In this document: in pieces, positions 24,029 through 30,863 of the stretch
Position numbering within the stretch: the first letter of the stretch is position 1
How the letters are laid out: every line of letters begins with the position of its first letter
NCBI GenBank assembly: GCA_016650185.1
Contig: JAENWE010000102.1
Coordinates: 1 to 30,863 of the forward strand
Direction: 5' to 3'
Length of the DNA stretch: 30,863 nt
DNA from: Vicinamibacteria bacterium
GTDB lineage: Bacteria > Acidobacteriota > Vicinamibacteria > Fen-336 > JAGNNV01
The notes under the pieces: model-generated
The model's input: only the letters and a program-made list of their open reading frames with translations
Told to the model about the DNA's origin: nothing
The model's database searches: none
Program-made: the position numbers and the translations under genes

Positions 24029-25465
24029 ATGTCGTCGCGGCGTGCGGAACGCGTTCCCGCCGGTTCGGTACCGGGATACGGCCCGGTCTGGTGGTCCTTG
24101 GGAGAGTTGCGCTCGATCAGCCGAGATCGCCGGCTCGTCGGCGTCCTCGTTCTGTGGCTCCTGTCCATCGTCGCTTCGATCGTGACCGGCGCGCTGAACG
24201 TGACGCGGGGCTGGACCGGCTTGCCGTTCACGATCGCATCGATAGAGTTCGCGGCGACTGTCTACCCGCCCTTCATCATCTCGGTGCTCCTCGCGCTTTG
24301 GCTCGGGCCCGTGTGGGGCGCGGTGCCGATCTACCTCGCCAACGTCGCAAGCGGCCTCGCCAGCGGTTTGTCCCTGCCCATGAGCGCGATCTTCGCGTTC
24401 GGTGGCGTGACGGAGACATTGGTGCTTTGGGGATCGCTGGTCGTGCTCAGGGTCGACCCTGACATCAGACGGCTGCGCGATCTCTTCTGGTCCACCGCGG
24501 CGGCCCTGGTCGCGTCCGTGACGGGATCACTGGCCGCGATTTTGTGGAATGCCAGCCATGGCCTCGATCCCTTGTCGGCCCAGCGAGTCTGGCGGGGATG
24601 GGTCATTGGCGACTTCATGCAGATCCTCTTCGTGGTCCTGCCCGTGCTGCATTTCGCCGGGCCAGGGATCCGGGCCTGGTTCGATCGACGCTTCGTGGCG
24701 CCGCCGCAGCGCGAATTCAGCTATACCCATGGCGTCGGCCTGATCGTGGTCGCGTTCGCCCTGCTGGGCCTGGTGGTGTTCCTGGGCGTTCACCAGGCGC
24801 TCGGATCCATCGAACTCGCAATCGACACGCGAACGGTCGACGGCGACCTGCTGATCCCCAAACTGCGCGAGATCATCCTCATGATGGCTCTGCTCTCGAC
24901 CGCGCTCACCGCGGCCACCGGCATGTTCTCCACCGCTCTCGCGCGGATGGGTGAGCGTCAGAGAAGCGAGGCCCGGCGCGACACCCTTACCGGTTGTCTG
25001 AATCGTCGGACGTTCAGCGACATACTGCACCACGAAGGGGATCGCGGGCGCCGCCTCGGCGTAGGCCTGGGCGTGCTTTTCGTGGATCTCGATCACTTCA
25101 AAGGCGTCAATGACCGGCTCGGCCACGCGGTCGGTGACCAGGTGCTGGTGGCGGTGGTGGGGCGCATGGAGGGGGCGCTTCGTTCCACGGACCTTCTGTT
25201 CCGATGGGGAGGAGAGGAGTTCGTGATCCTGATGCCTCATACGAAGCCCGCCGAGATAGACCTGGTGGCGGAGCGGCTCCGAGCCGCGGTTGCCGATTCG
25301 CCGCTCTTGCCGGATGTGGTCGCAGGAGGGGTCAGGTCGACCGTCAGTGTGGGCGTGGCCACCGCCGACAGCCAGACTGGTGATCACTCCGGCGTTTTGG
25401 ATCGTGCGGACAAGGCGTGCCTGCGAGCCAAGAGCGAGGGGCGCAACCGCGTGGTGATGGCGTGA
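24029..25465 (+). CDS. Membrane-anchored diguanylate cyclase
   Basis: The 478-residue protein makes c-di-GMP from two GTP. The N-terminal 300 residues are a multi-spanning sensor of MASE1 type with about eight transmembrane helices (for example VLVLWLLSIVASIVTGAL and FIISVLLALWLGPVWGAVP). The GGDEF domain starts at RRDTLTGCLNRRTF and contains the active site GGEEF (394-398) within RWGGEEFVIL. An RxxD motif (Arg385 to Asp388) lies five residues before it, so product inhibition through the I-site is expected. DLDHFKGVNDRLGHAVGD is intact. The ATG is used; a GTG six codons upstream is equally open. No phosphodiesterase gene is nearby. Confidence 0.93.
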   Translation: MSSRRAERVPAGSVPGYGPVWWSLGELRSISRDRRLVGVLVLWLLSIVASIVTGALNVTRGWTGLPFTIASIEFAATVYPPFIISVLLALWLGPVWGAVPIYLANVASGLASGLSLPMSAIFAFGGVTETLVLWGSLVVLRVDPDIRRLRDLFWSTAAALVASVTGSLAAILWNASHGLDPLSAQRVWRGWVIGDFMQILFVVLPVLHFAGPGIRAWFDRRFVAPPQREFSYTHGVGLIVVAFALLGLVVFLGVHQALGSIELAIDTRTVDGDLLIPKLREIILMMALLSTALTAATGMFSTALARMGERQRSEARRDTLTGCLNRRTFSDILHHEGDRGRRLGVGLGVLFVDLDHFKGVNDRLGHAVGDQVLVAVVGRMEGALRSTDLLFRWGGEEFVILMPHTKPAEIDLVAERLRAAVADSPLLPDVVAGGVRSTVSVGVATADSQTGDHSGVLDRADKACLRAKSEGRNRVVMA

Positions 25466-25572
25466 CCTGCCCGCGGCCGGGATCCAGAATGCGCTCGTCG
25501 CTCGACTCGCTGCGCCGAGCCGTTCCGGCTACTGCGCGGAGTCTAGCTAGATCGTCGCCAGTCGTTCCACCG

Positions 25573-26055
25573 TCAGCTCCAGACGCCAAGCGCCCTGCGC
25601 ACCGCCACGAGCTGTCCCACGTGGTACGCGACGTGATCGACGGCGATCAGGACCGCGCGAAGGTAGGTTTGGTTCGGCGTCCCGGTTGGCACACTCGCGG
25701 TAAGGTCGTCCACGCTCCGGACCACTTGCACCAACTGCTCGCGTGACCGCGTGCACGCCGCGATGCTGTCGGACCACGCAGCGTCATCGGCCGGCGCCTT
25801 CGTCTTGGGCCAGTAGTCGTCCGGCCACGTCCGGTCGTGCGCATATTTCGGGTTGAGACAGAAGTCGAGGAGGTCTTCCTGCCCGATCCGGATGTGCTCC
25901 AGCAATTGCCACGGCGAATGCTCGAAACCCGGCGGGCATCCACCACGCGCGTGCGCCGGGACATCGGCCAAGGCCTTGTCAAATCCGACGTGCGCTTCCT
26001 CCCATGAGAGGAGACGAACCAGATGGTCACGGACGGCGTCATTGGGCTCTCTCAT
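25573..26055 (-). CDS. DinB-like four-helix-bundle protein
   Basis: The 160-residue protein fits the DinB/YfiT-like family of metal-binding four-helix bundles. The expected metal triad is visible: His54 in QLLEHIRIGQEDLLDF and His141 and His145 in DHVAYHVGQLVAVRRALG. The latter block near the C-terminus is the most typical family signature. Some members are thiol-dependent S-transferases, most have no known activity. AGGAGG lies 9 bases before the ATG, the best ribosome binding site in the window. It stands alone with 107 bp to the cyclase gene and 410 bp to the next gene. Confidence 0.88.
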   Translation of the reverse strand: MREPNDAVRDHLVRLLSWEEAHVGFDKALADVPAHARGGCPPGFEHSPWQLLEHIRIGQEDLLDFCLNPKYAHDRTWPDDYWPKTKAPADDAAWSDSIAACTRSREQLVQVVRSVDDLTASVPTGTPNQTYLRAVLIAVDHVAYHVGQLVAVRRALGVWS

Positions 26056-26247
26056 CTTCAGTTGCCTCCTGCCCGTGCGGGCAAGTTTACCGGGCGCTAC
26101 TTTATCGGGTTGACGACCTACGGACGAGGACGGGTACGTCCACGATCACGTCCGGTGCCAAGTCCGCTCAGACGAAGGTAGCATTCGCGCCGTGGACACC
26201 TCCATTGGCTGCTCCAATCGGGCCCCCGCCATCCCCTTCCAGGTCAT

Positions 26248-26378
26248 CCGTGACCGTTGAAAGAAATCCACCACCGTCATCGCGAAGGCCGCATCGTTTT
26301 GCGAGGTCTGAAGCGATCTCGCCGTCCTGCCGAGACTGCTTCGTCCCATGCATTCCGTCGGGGTCCTCGCAGTGACGG
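26248..26378 (+). repeat. CGTCATCGCGAAGG interspersed repeat, copy 2 (full palindrome)
   Basis: This is the most complete copy. CCGTCATCGCGAAGG at 26274-26288 is inverted as CCTCGCAGTGACGG at 26365-26378, and an inner pair AAGCGATCTCG and CGAGACTGCTTCG is also present. The upstream CCGTGACCGTT..AAATCCAC part is shared with the other copies. It resembles the widespread bacterial palindrome of the form GTCATTGCGAGG...GCAATGAC, an imperfect REP/MITE-like element. Confidence 0.85.
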
Positions 26379-26427
26379 GAAGGTGCCTGAAATGGGCCAC
26401 TCTGGCACGGCTTTCTTAGCAGCAGCC

Positions 26428-26449
26428 AACGTCCTTCGGAGGTGACGTT
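26428..26449. terminator. TTCGG-loop hairpin behind the DUF3553-like gene
   Basis: AACGTC pairs with GACGTT, and CCT with AGG, around a TCGG tetraloop, with one bulged T. The hairpin begins 16 bp beyond the stop codon of the minus-strand gene. No T-run follows on that strand, so it may stabilise the transcript end rather than terminate. Its CGTTGG end also vaguely recalls an integron attC core. Confidence 0.4.
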
Positions 26450-26465
26450 TGGGGGCGCAGCGGAG

Positions 26466-27308
26466 TTATCGAGCCACGCACCCCATGAACGCCTGCACGT
26501 CGATCATGTCCTTGGGCTTGAGGTCTTCCAGGTCTTCAGACACCTGTGCGGCGAGCCGAAGCACCGAGGCGTAGGTCGCCCAGTTGGGCTGGGTCTTGTA
26601 GTTCAGCTGGATCTGGCAAATAGCGGCCATGGCCTTGATGACCGAAGGCTTCACGAGGATGTGCGACTTCGGGGTCATGAGGTAGGAGAAATACGTGGCG
26701 AGCGGCCATTTCGCGGCTCCGATATCGGTGAGAACGGCCGCGAATGCGTTGAACCGTGGCTCAAACGGACCGCTCTCATGCAGCAGTCCATAGAGGGCCT
26801 TGCTGAAACTCTGCTGCGAGGCAGCCTTCTTCAAACCTGCGGCGAGGAGGAGCTGCTCGCTGCGATCGATGAGCTTGGCGTGGCCGACCACCGCCCGGGC
26901 GAGCCGGCACACTTCTGAATGGTCCGAGGCGCCAAGGAGGGCCTTGAAGTTTGCCGCCGACAAGGAGTCGGCAAGCAGTTGGGAGGCCTCGGTGCTGGCC
27001 GTTCTCTCGTGGTGAATGAATACCGGATCGACGAACCCCCTGGGGTACTGACCGGTGAACGCCCTCCTGCAATCCGCCATCGTTGGTTGAGGCGAGGAGG
27101 CACTGCGTCGGCCGGCGCGCGGGATGACGAACGGAAGGGCCGCGTCGGCCCCGGTGACTTCAACCACGAAGGCGGCTTTGAGGAATTGCTGGCCCGCGCC
27201 GGTGAAGTAGACGCGCAGACGTCCCTCATGTCCCACTTCAATGATCTGACCCTGACCCCATTCCGAGCAGACTGTATGCCTCACTCGATCGCCGACTTTC
27301 ATCCTCAT
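26466..27308 (-). CDS. Uncharacterised protein with N-terminal DUF3553-like domain
   Basis: The protein has 280 residues. Residues 3-50 (KVGDRVRHTVCSEWGQGQII, then a short strand-rich segment to FLKAAFV) look like a DUF3553/CarD-like SH3-type barrel, which in other proteins binds nucleic acid or protein partners. Residues 75-280 are helical, with NFKALLGASDHSEVCRLARA in the middle and NYKTQPNWATYASVLRLAAQ near the end; I do not recognise this part. No signal peptide or catalytic motif is visible. GGGAGA lies 7 bases before the ATG. A 31-bp repeat sits 15 bp upstream of the start. A single-gene unit is likely. Confidence 0.7.
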   Translation of the reverse strand: MRMKVGDRVRHTVCSEWGQGQIIEVGHEGRLRVYFTGAGQQFLKAAFVVEVTGADAALPFVIPRAGRRSASSPQPTMADCRRAFTGQYPRGFVDPVFIHHERTASTEASQLLADSLSAANFKALLGASDHSEVCRLARAVVGHAKLIDRSEQLLLAAGLKKAASQQSFSKALYGLLHESGPFEPRFNAFAAVLTDIGAAKWPLATYFSYLMTPKSHILVKPSVIKAMAAICQIQLNYKTQPNWATYASVLRLAAQVSEDLEDLKPKDMIDVQAFMGCVAR

Positions 27309-27323
27309 CGTTCCGTCTCCCGT

Positions 27324-27354
27324 GTCGGCCTAGAACTCAGCATCGAGCGGCTTA
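27324..27354 (-). repeat. 31-bp direct repeat, copy A
   Basis: On the minus strand the unit starts TAAGCCGCTCGATGCTGAG and ends TAGGCCGAC. It matches copy B at 28451-28481 at 30 of 31 positions, with no similarity outside. It lies in the 223-bp gap upstream of the DUF3553-like gene. The remainder of the gap holds a weak 42-codon frame (27330-27458) and nothing else I can support. Confidence 0.85.
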
Positions 27355-27531
27355 GTGATCTTCACTCTACGCCCCGACGGCGTCAGCAGCCTTGAGCCCT
27401 GTGGCACTTCCGCGCCGCTCGCCGGCTCGGACGTTCCGAATCCCCTCCGGCAGTTCATCGAAACGCGTGATCGAAGGGCAGGTCGATGAAGAGGACCAGT
27501 GCCGGGCCGGGCCGTCTGAGCCGCCGTTGGT

Positions 27532-28344
27532 TCAGGGTCGCTTGCGAAACAGTTCATCGACTTTCGGCAACTGCTGGAAGCGGGAGAACGTCCCGGCGTC
27601 CGCGATTTCGCCGGCGGCCTGAAGGAATCCAGCCCACGCGGTGCGCGCGAGCGTGCCGCCCACACTGATTCGGCGCACGCCCAGGGCCGCCGCCTCGGCA
27701 ACCGTGATGAACGGCGCATTGATAAGCAGGTTCACCGGTTTTGGCGACACCGCGGCGATGATCGCGGTGATCTGGTCGACGGTCTCGATCCGTGGAGCGT
27801 AGAGGCAGTCGGCGCCGGCTTCCGAATACGCGCGCAGCCGCCGGACCGTCTCGTCGATGTCGGGACGTCCGCACACGAATCCCTCGGATCGGCCCGTGAG
27901 CACGACGCCGGCGCCGCTCTCGTCGATCGCCTGCCGTGCGGCCCGTACACGCTGCACCGCCAGATCGAAGTCGTGGAGCGGATGCGCCTCGTCCCCCGTG
28001 GAGTCTTCGATCGAGAGCCCGGCGATACCGGTGGCGGCGGCCAGCTTGACGTTCGCGGCGACGTGCTCCGGATCGACCGCGAAGCCGCCCTCGAAATCTG
28101 CGTTCACCGGCACCGTCACCGCGGCGGCTATGGCACGCAGATGATCGAGCGCCTCATCGCGCGTGATCTGATTGTCCGCTCGCCCCAGCGTCCAGGCGAA
28201 ACCGGCACTGGTCGTCGCCAGCGCCTTGAAACCCATCTGTTCCAACGCCCGCGCGCTCCCCACATCCCACGGGTTCGGCATCACGAAGCAGCCGGAGGCG
28301 TGCAGACGGTGAAACGTAACGACCCGATCATCAGTCGCTTTCAT
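27532..28344 (-). CDS. Isocitrate lyase/PEP mutase family enzyme
   Basis: The 270-residue TIM-barrel protein belongs to the PEP mutase/isocitrate lyase superfamily, whose members make or break C-C or C-P bonds next to an enolate (for example oxaloacetate decarboxylation or methylisocitrate cleavage). FVMPNPWDVGSARALEQMG near residue 20, the Mg-binding NADFEGGF (Asp83, Glu85), Glu113 in SIEDSTG and Arg152 in LTGRSEGF are present. The KKCGH loop cysteine of true isocitrate lyases is absent, so that activity is unlikely. I recall this subgroup annotated as 'isocitrate lyase/phosphoenolpyruvate mutase family' without a proven substrate. GGGAG precedes the ATG by 8 bases. Confidence 0.9.
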   Translation of the reverse strand: MKATDDRVVTFHRLHASGCFVMPNPWDVGSARALEQMGFKALATTSAGFAWTLGRADNQITRDEALDHLRAIAAAVTVPVNADFEGGFAVDPEHVAANVKLAAATGIAGLSIEDSTGDEAHPLHDFDLAVQRVRAARQAIDESGAGVVLTGRSEGFVCGRPDIDETVRRLRAYSEAGADCLYAPRIETVDQITAIIAAVSPKPVNLLINAPFITVAEAAALGVRRISVGGTLARTAWAGFLQAAGEIADAGTFSRFQQLPKVDELFRKRP

Positions 28345-28450
28345 GTGATGACTCCCTGAGTTGACAGCTTATCGCTGCGCGCGCCGGGGCGACCGGAATT
28401 CCAGTTGCCAGCATCCTTAAGTCCGACTGGGAGGGTTTCTTGCCCTTAGG

Positions 28451-28481
28451 GTCGGCCTGGAACTCAGCATCGAGCGGCTTA
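28451..28481 (-). repeat. 31-bp direct repeat, copy B
   Basis: This is the partner of the copy at 27324-27354, in the same orientation, 1,127 bp apart. It lies 35 bp behind the stop of the lysozyme-like gene and upstream of the PEP-mutase-family gene. The two copies thus bracket that gene. Confidence 0.85.
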
Positions 28482-28504
28482 TTGGCTCGTGAGCCCGGCA
28501 ACGC

Positions 28505-28526
28505 GCGCTGAGCGGTTACTCAGCGC
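28505..28526 (-). terminator. Perfect hairpin over the stop codon of the lysozyme-like gene
   Basis: GCGCTGAG pairs perfectly with CTCAGCGC across a 6-base loop that contains the TAA stop codon on the minus strand. It may end or protect the transcript. On the minus strand the loop and stem read TAACCGCTCAGCGC and lead into GCGTTG, which resembles one side of an integron attC site. I leave both readings open. Confidence 0.45.
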
Positions 28527-29046
28527 CCGCGCTTGACGGCGAGGCCGATCCCGCGAGGTCGGCCCTCGCGATCCGGCCGCGTTTGCAGCGGCCGTAGGTT
28601 GACCACTCGCGTGCGTAGCCCCGCTGCATTCGGGCGAGCGCCCATTCGGTCGCGCTCGAAACCGAGAACGCGACTTCATCGGACACTTCGGGATGCCAGC
28701 AGTCGGAAATCTGGAAGAGACCGCGCGAGCGTTGGGGTTCGCCGGTCATCGGGCATGTCAGGTGGCTGTCTCCCAGAGCATCCGGCCTGAAACGGCTTTC
28801 GTGTTCTGCAATACACACCGCCAGATCGGCATTAATGCCCACTTTTGCAGCCTGTGCCGCCACGTACTCCCGGGGGAGGTGCTTGACAACAAGCGTGCGC
28901 GACTCATTGGATCCACCCGATCCCGCCTCTCCGGTCGGTCCGTAAATAGCTGAAACAAAGCCAATTATGGCAATCGAGCGTCCGACGATTCGCCTGCGGC
29001 GTCGGGAGGCGCGCTCCGCCGCTCTAGTTCTTTTTGGTCCATCCAC
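28516..29046 (-). CDS. Small secreted lysozyme/transglycosylase-like protein
   Basis: The protein has 176 residues. An Arg-rich start and a hydrophobic segment at about 20-36 form an anchor or signal peptide. The core (about 60-150) looks like a goose-lysozyme/SLT-type muramidase domain: VCIAEHESRFRPDALGD with the probable catalytic Glu83, then SRGLFQISDCWHPEVSDEVA and ATEWALARMQRGYAREWSTY. Such domains cleave peptidoglycan; the 'RG..QI...WHP' block is also known from small muralytic proteins of candidate phyla. The frame opens with GTG, preceded by TAGGG. It is divergent from the next propeller gene. A hairpin overlaps its stop codon. Activity is inferred from motif memory. Confidence 0.75.
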   Translation of the reverse strand: MDGPKRTRAAERASRRRRRIVGRSIAIIGFVSAIYGPTGEAGSGGSNESRTLVVKHLPREYVAAQAAKVGINADLAVCIAEHESRFRPDALGDSHLTCPMTGEPQRSRGLFQISDCWHPEVSDEVAFSVSSATEWALARMQRGYAREWSTYGRCKRGRIARADLAGSASPSSAGAE

Positions 29047-29222
29047 GCCGCCCTACCCAGCAAGTTCCATGCACAGAAAGACGAATCGGACCTTCCTGAC
29101 CGGTGCGCCGCTCACGCAGGGGTCGCCGCAACGCGGGCCCGGCGCCGAGGCTTGGAGGAAGGGGATCGACGCGTGCCGTCGCAGGGTGCAACGGTGTATA
29201 CCCGTTCCCTGAAAGGCACTCC

Positions 29223-30089
29223 ATGCGCCCTGTCGGCCGGCTCTTCTGTCTCCTCGTCCTGCCGCTCCTCGTCCCTTCGGTTGCCCTGGCGCATCCGGGG
29301 GCATCGATCGCGGTCGATCGTCACGGCAACGTGTTCTTCGCGGACACGCTGCGCGGCGTATGGAAGATCGATCCTTTGGGGACGCTGACGTTTGTCGGCC
29401 CGCCGAACTTCCATTTCTTCGCTCTGGACGACGACAACCTGTTCGCGCGGTTCAACCGGCACACCGTAGAAGACGAGATTCGCCCGATCGCGGGGGCATC
29501 GAGCCCGACGGTGGTCGAGTCGAGCGACTTTGCCGTCGTGGTCAGCCGCGGCGGCCTGTATTTCGCGCCCGGCGCGGAAGGCACGGCCCTCACGCTGGTG
29601 CGCGCCGCGCCCGACGGATCCTTGAAGAACGTGGCGACCTTGCCGGGGCTGCGATGGTTGAACGGCATCGCCGCGGCTCCGGATGGTTCGATCTATGGGA
29701 CGGCAGACGCTGGCGTTTTTCGTGTGGCCCCTTCAGGAGCGGTCACGTGGATCGCGCGCAATCCGATGGTCCAGGACTGCAGGAGACTGTCTGATCTGGA
29801 GGATGCGCCGGCTGCACCCTACCTCCGAGGCCTCGCGGTCGCCGAAGATGGAGTTGTGTACGCGGCGGCCACCGGCTGCCGCGCGGTCGTGAGGATTGCA
29901 CCATCGGGGAGTGTGACCACGATCCTGAAGTCGGAGGGGGATTGGTCGCCGACCGCCATCGCGGCGGCTGGGGGGGCGGTGTACGTCCTGGAATATAACC
30001 ACCGCGCAGCCGAGCGTGTCTGGCCGCCCCGGGTTCGGAAGATCGACGCCGCCTTGAAGGTGACCGTGCTGGCCACCATCACTCGCTGA
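29223..30089 (+). CDS. Secreted NHL/SMP-30-like beta-propeller protein
   Basis: The 288-residue protein has a signal peptide (MRPVGRLFCLLVLPLLVPSV, cleavage after ALA near 23). The mature part is built of propeller blades with the spacing of NHL or SMP-30-like proteins: SIAVDRHGNVFFADTLRGVW, GIAAAPDGSIYGTADAGVFR, LAVAEDGVVYAAATGCRAVV and the closing AVYVLEYNHR. No catalytic or metal site is evident, so a binding role in the envelope is likely. GAAAGG precedes the ATG by about 7 bases; the frame is open upstream but the signal peptide fixes the start. It appears to be a single-gene unit. Confidence 0.85.
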   Translation: MRPVGRLFCLLVLPLLVPSVALAHPGASIAVDRHGNVFFADTLRGVWKIDPLGTLTFVGPPNFHFFALDDDNLFARFNRHTVEDEIRPIAGASSPTVVESSDFAVVVSRGGLYFAPGAEGTALTLVRAAPDGSLKNVATLPGLRWLNGIAAAPDGSIYGTADAGVFRVAPSGAVTWIARNPMVQDCRRLSDLEDAPAAPYLRGLAVAEDGVVYAAATGCRAVVRIAPSGSVTTILKSEGDWSPTAIAAAGGAVYVLEYNHRAAERVWPPRVRKIDAALKVTVLATITR

Positions 30090-30577
30090 CCTCTTCGTCG
30101 CCCACTACTTGAAGCGGGACGGCGTTCCGTGCGCTTGGCCGGAAGGGGAAGCCGCCTACACCCGCCGAACGCGTGTTGGCGGCGCCAAAGATCGTTCCGA
30201 AATCGAGCTTGACCCGGCCAAGGCTCACCGGCGCGCGTCGATGGACACCGACGAGTTCCTTGATCTGCTCTGAGCGTTCGCGTAGACCCTCGGTGTTGGC
30301 TTCCTGATCGACGCGCCGAGCGCGACCGCAATTGAGTCATTGCGAGTCGCTTCACGGACTACGTCCGTGACTGTTTGGGAGAAACCCACACCGTCATCGC
30401 GAAGGGGCCCTTCTTTTCTTTGAGGGGTCTGAGGCACGAGCGCGACGGATCGCGGTTTGAGTCTGGTGCCGAACACCGGTCATCAGTGGTGAGCGCGCGC
30501 AAGAAATCGAAGTGGAGCGCTTCACGGGCGTACAAGTCTCGTCGGTGTCGATCAGGACCCCGAATCGAACTGGCGTT
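30090..30577. other. 488-bp gap carrying repeat copy 3
   Basis: I see no supportable complete gene. One frame reads LFVAHYLKRDGVPCAWPEGE near 30093-30155 and stays open to about 30270 without a good start, so it may be a gene fragment that I do not recognise. The rest holds the third copy of the interspersed repeat. Confidence 0.45.
30365..30435 (+). repeat. CGTCATCGCGAAGG interspersed repeat, copy 3
   Basis: The segment has CCGTGACTGTTTGGGAGAAA, then CCCACACCGTCATCGCGAAGG minus its first base pair of context, a T-rich stretch and GAGGGGTCTGAGGC, in the same order and orientation as copies 1 and 2. The right palindrome arm is degraded. GTCATTGCGAG at about 30338 just upstream is another fragment of the same family. 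Confidence 0.75.
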
Positions 30578-30863
30578 TCAGTTGACCGCGAAGCAATAGA
30601 AGAGCCCGACACCGCCGGTGCTGATCAGATCCTCCTGGCTGCAGCCCCGTGTGCTGTGCACCGCATTCCACGAAGCGTTGGCGCCGCCCGGCCGGTCGTG
30701 GTGGCCTACCAGGGTGCGGCCCTCCTTGTTGCTCGTCCAGTTAGAGCAGGTGGTGAAGGCCGCATCCCCGGGGATCAGCCGGCCCGTGGAGTCCGAACCC
30801 GTCAGCATGTCGTGGTGGTTGACATCGTCGCCCCGACCCTTGACTTCCGCGCCCTTTTCATCC
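30578..30863 (-). CDS. C-terminus of a Cys-rich secreted protein (cut by window edge)
   Basis: The frame is open to the right edge, so only the last 94 residues are seen. They read DEKGAEVKGRGDDVNHHDML, then CSNWTSNKEGRTLVGHHDRP, then SWNAVHSTRGCSQEDL and STGGVGLFYCFAVN before the stop. The pattern C-x-NWTS...VGHHDR...SWN..H..RGC....L...GG.GLFYCF recalls a C-terminal lectin-like or endostatin/NC10-like module common in secreted proteins of myxobacteria and acidobacteria. Three cysteines probably form disulfides. The signal peptide and the rest lie outside the window. Function is unknown. Confidence 0.7.
   Translation of the reverse strand, partial: DEKGAEVKGRGDDVNHHDMLTGSDSTGRLIPGDAAFTTCSNWTSNKEGRTLVGHHDRPGGANASWNAVHSTRGCSQEDLISTGGVGLFYCFAVN

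Larger units (their letters stand above)
26056..26465. other. 410-bp gap carrying repeat copy 2
   Basis: I see no gene. Short frames here are translations of the interspersed repeat (for example AFAMTVVD, which also appears in the translation of copy 1). The gap contains the full palindromic repeat and a TTCGG-loop hairpin, both annotated separately. Confidence 0.6.

Noticed and set aside
26403..26418. TGGCACG resembling a sigma-54 -24 element
   Set aside because: The -12 part (TCTTA) does not match TTGCA and no gene starts downstream on the plus strand.
27330..27458. 42-codon minus-strand frame ending in KPLDAEF upstream of the DUF3553-like gene
   Set aside because: No ribosome binding site, and its last codons are the 31-bp repeat, which reads on without a stop in the other copy. 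Kept as repeat only.
1..30863. CRISPR array, tRNA, rRNA, prophage or plasmid functions
   Set aside because: I looked for regular spaced repeats, cloverleaf-type sequences, conserved rRNA words and replication or phage genes and found none.

Overview
The window reads as chromosomal DNA of a GC-rich bacterium, most likely an Acidobacteriota member known from metagenomes. This taxonomic call is an inference. It rests on an 'ADOP'-type giant orphan ABC permease with its split-off prefix domain, a PQQ-like beta-propeller opening with the WPQFRG motif, MacB-type exporter operons, a selenocysteine-containing redoxin and many single-gene transcription units. No rRNA, tRNA, CRISPR array or transposase gene was found.

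Layout. 1-1.7 kb: a DUF4287/SRPBCC-like gene and a small conserved-looking gene, bracketed by copies of one palindromic repeat. 1.7-5 kb: a CocE-type serine hydrolase and a MATE exporter on the minus strand. 5.1-10.5 kb: a plus-strand exporter operon (membrane-fusion adaptor, two paralogous MacB-like permeases, ATPase) followed by a secreted TPR-like protein. 10.6-12.7 kb: a minus-strand redoxin/DsbD-N fusion read through an in-frame UGA with a SECIS-like hairpin just behind it, then a CDF zinc exporter. 12.8-14.9 kb: a Cache-like/class III nucleotide cyclase. 15.3-18.7 kb: a putative HELQH metalloprotein abutting an ADOP permease whose N-terminal prefix lies in another frame. 18.9-22.4 kb: remnant of an APC amino-acid permease, a MocR regulator divergent from a PLP decarboxylase, and the frameshifted stub of a 2OG-Fe dioxygenase. 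22.5-26.1 kb: a secreted PQQ-like propeller, a membrane diguanylate cyclase and a DinB-like protein. 26.1-30.9 kb: an accessory-looking stretch with a DUF3553-like protein, a PEP-mutase/isocitrate-lyase family enzyme and a small lysozyme-like protein, all on the minus strand and separated by a 31-bp repeat and hairpins; then an NHL-like secreted propeller and the C-terminus of a Cys-rich secreted protein cut by the window edge.

How it fits together. Much of the content is envelope-directed: efflux (MATE, MacB-type, CDF, ADOP), periplasmic redox, secreted propellers and a muralytic-like enzyme. Signalling is represented by one cAMP-type and one c-di-GMP-type cyclase. The best single observation is the probable selenoprotein. 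Decay (APC stub, 2OG-Fe stub, ADOP frameshift) and three families of interspersed repeats suggest ongoing rearrangement, strongest at both ends of the window.
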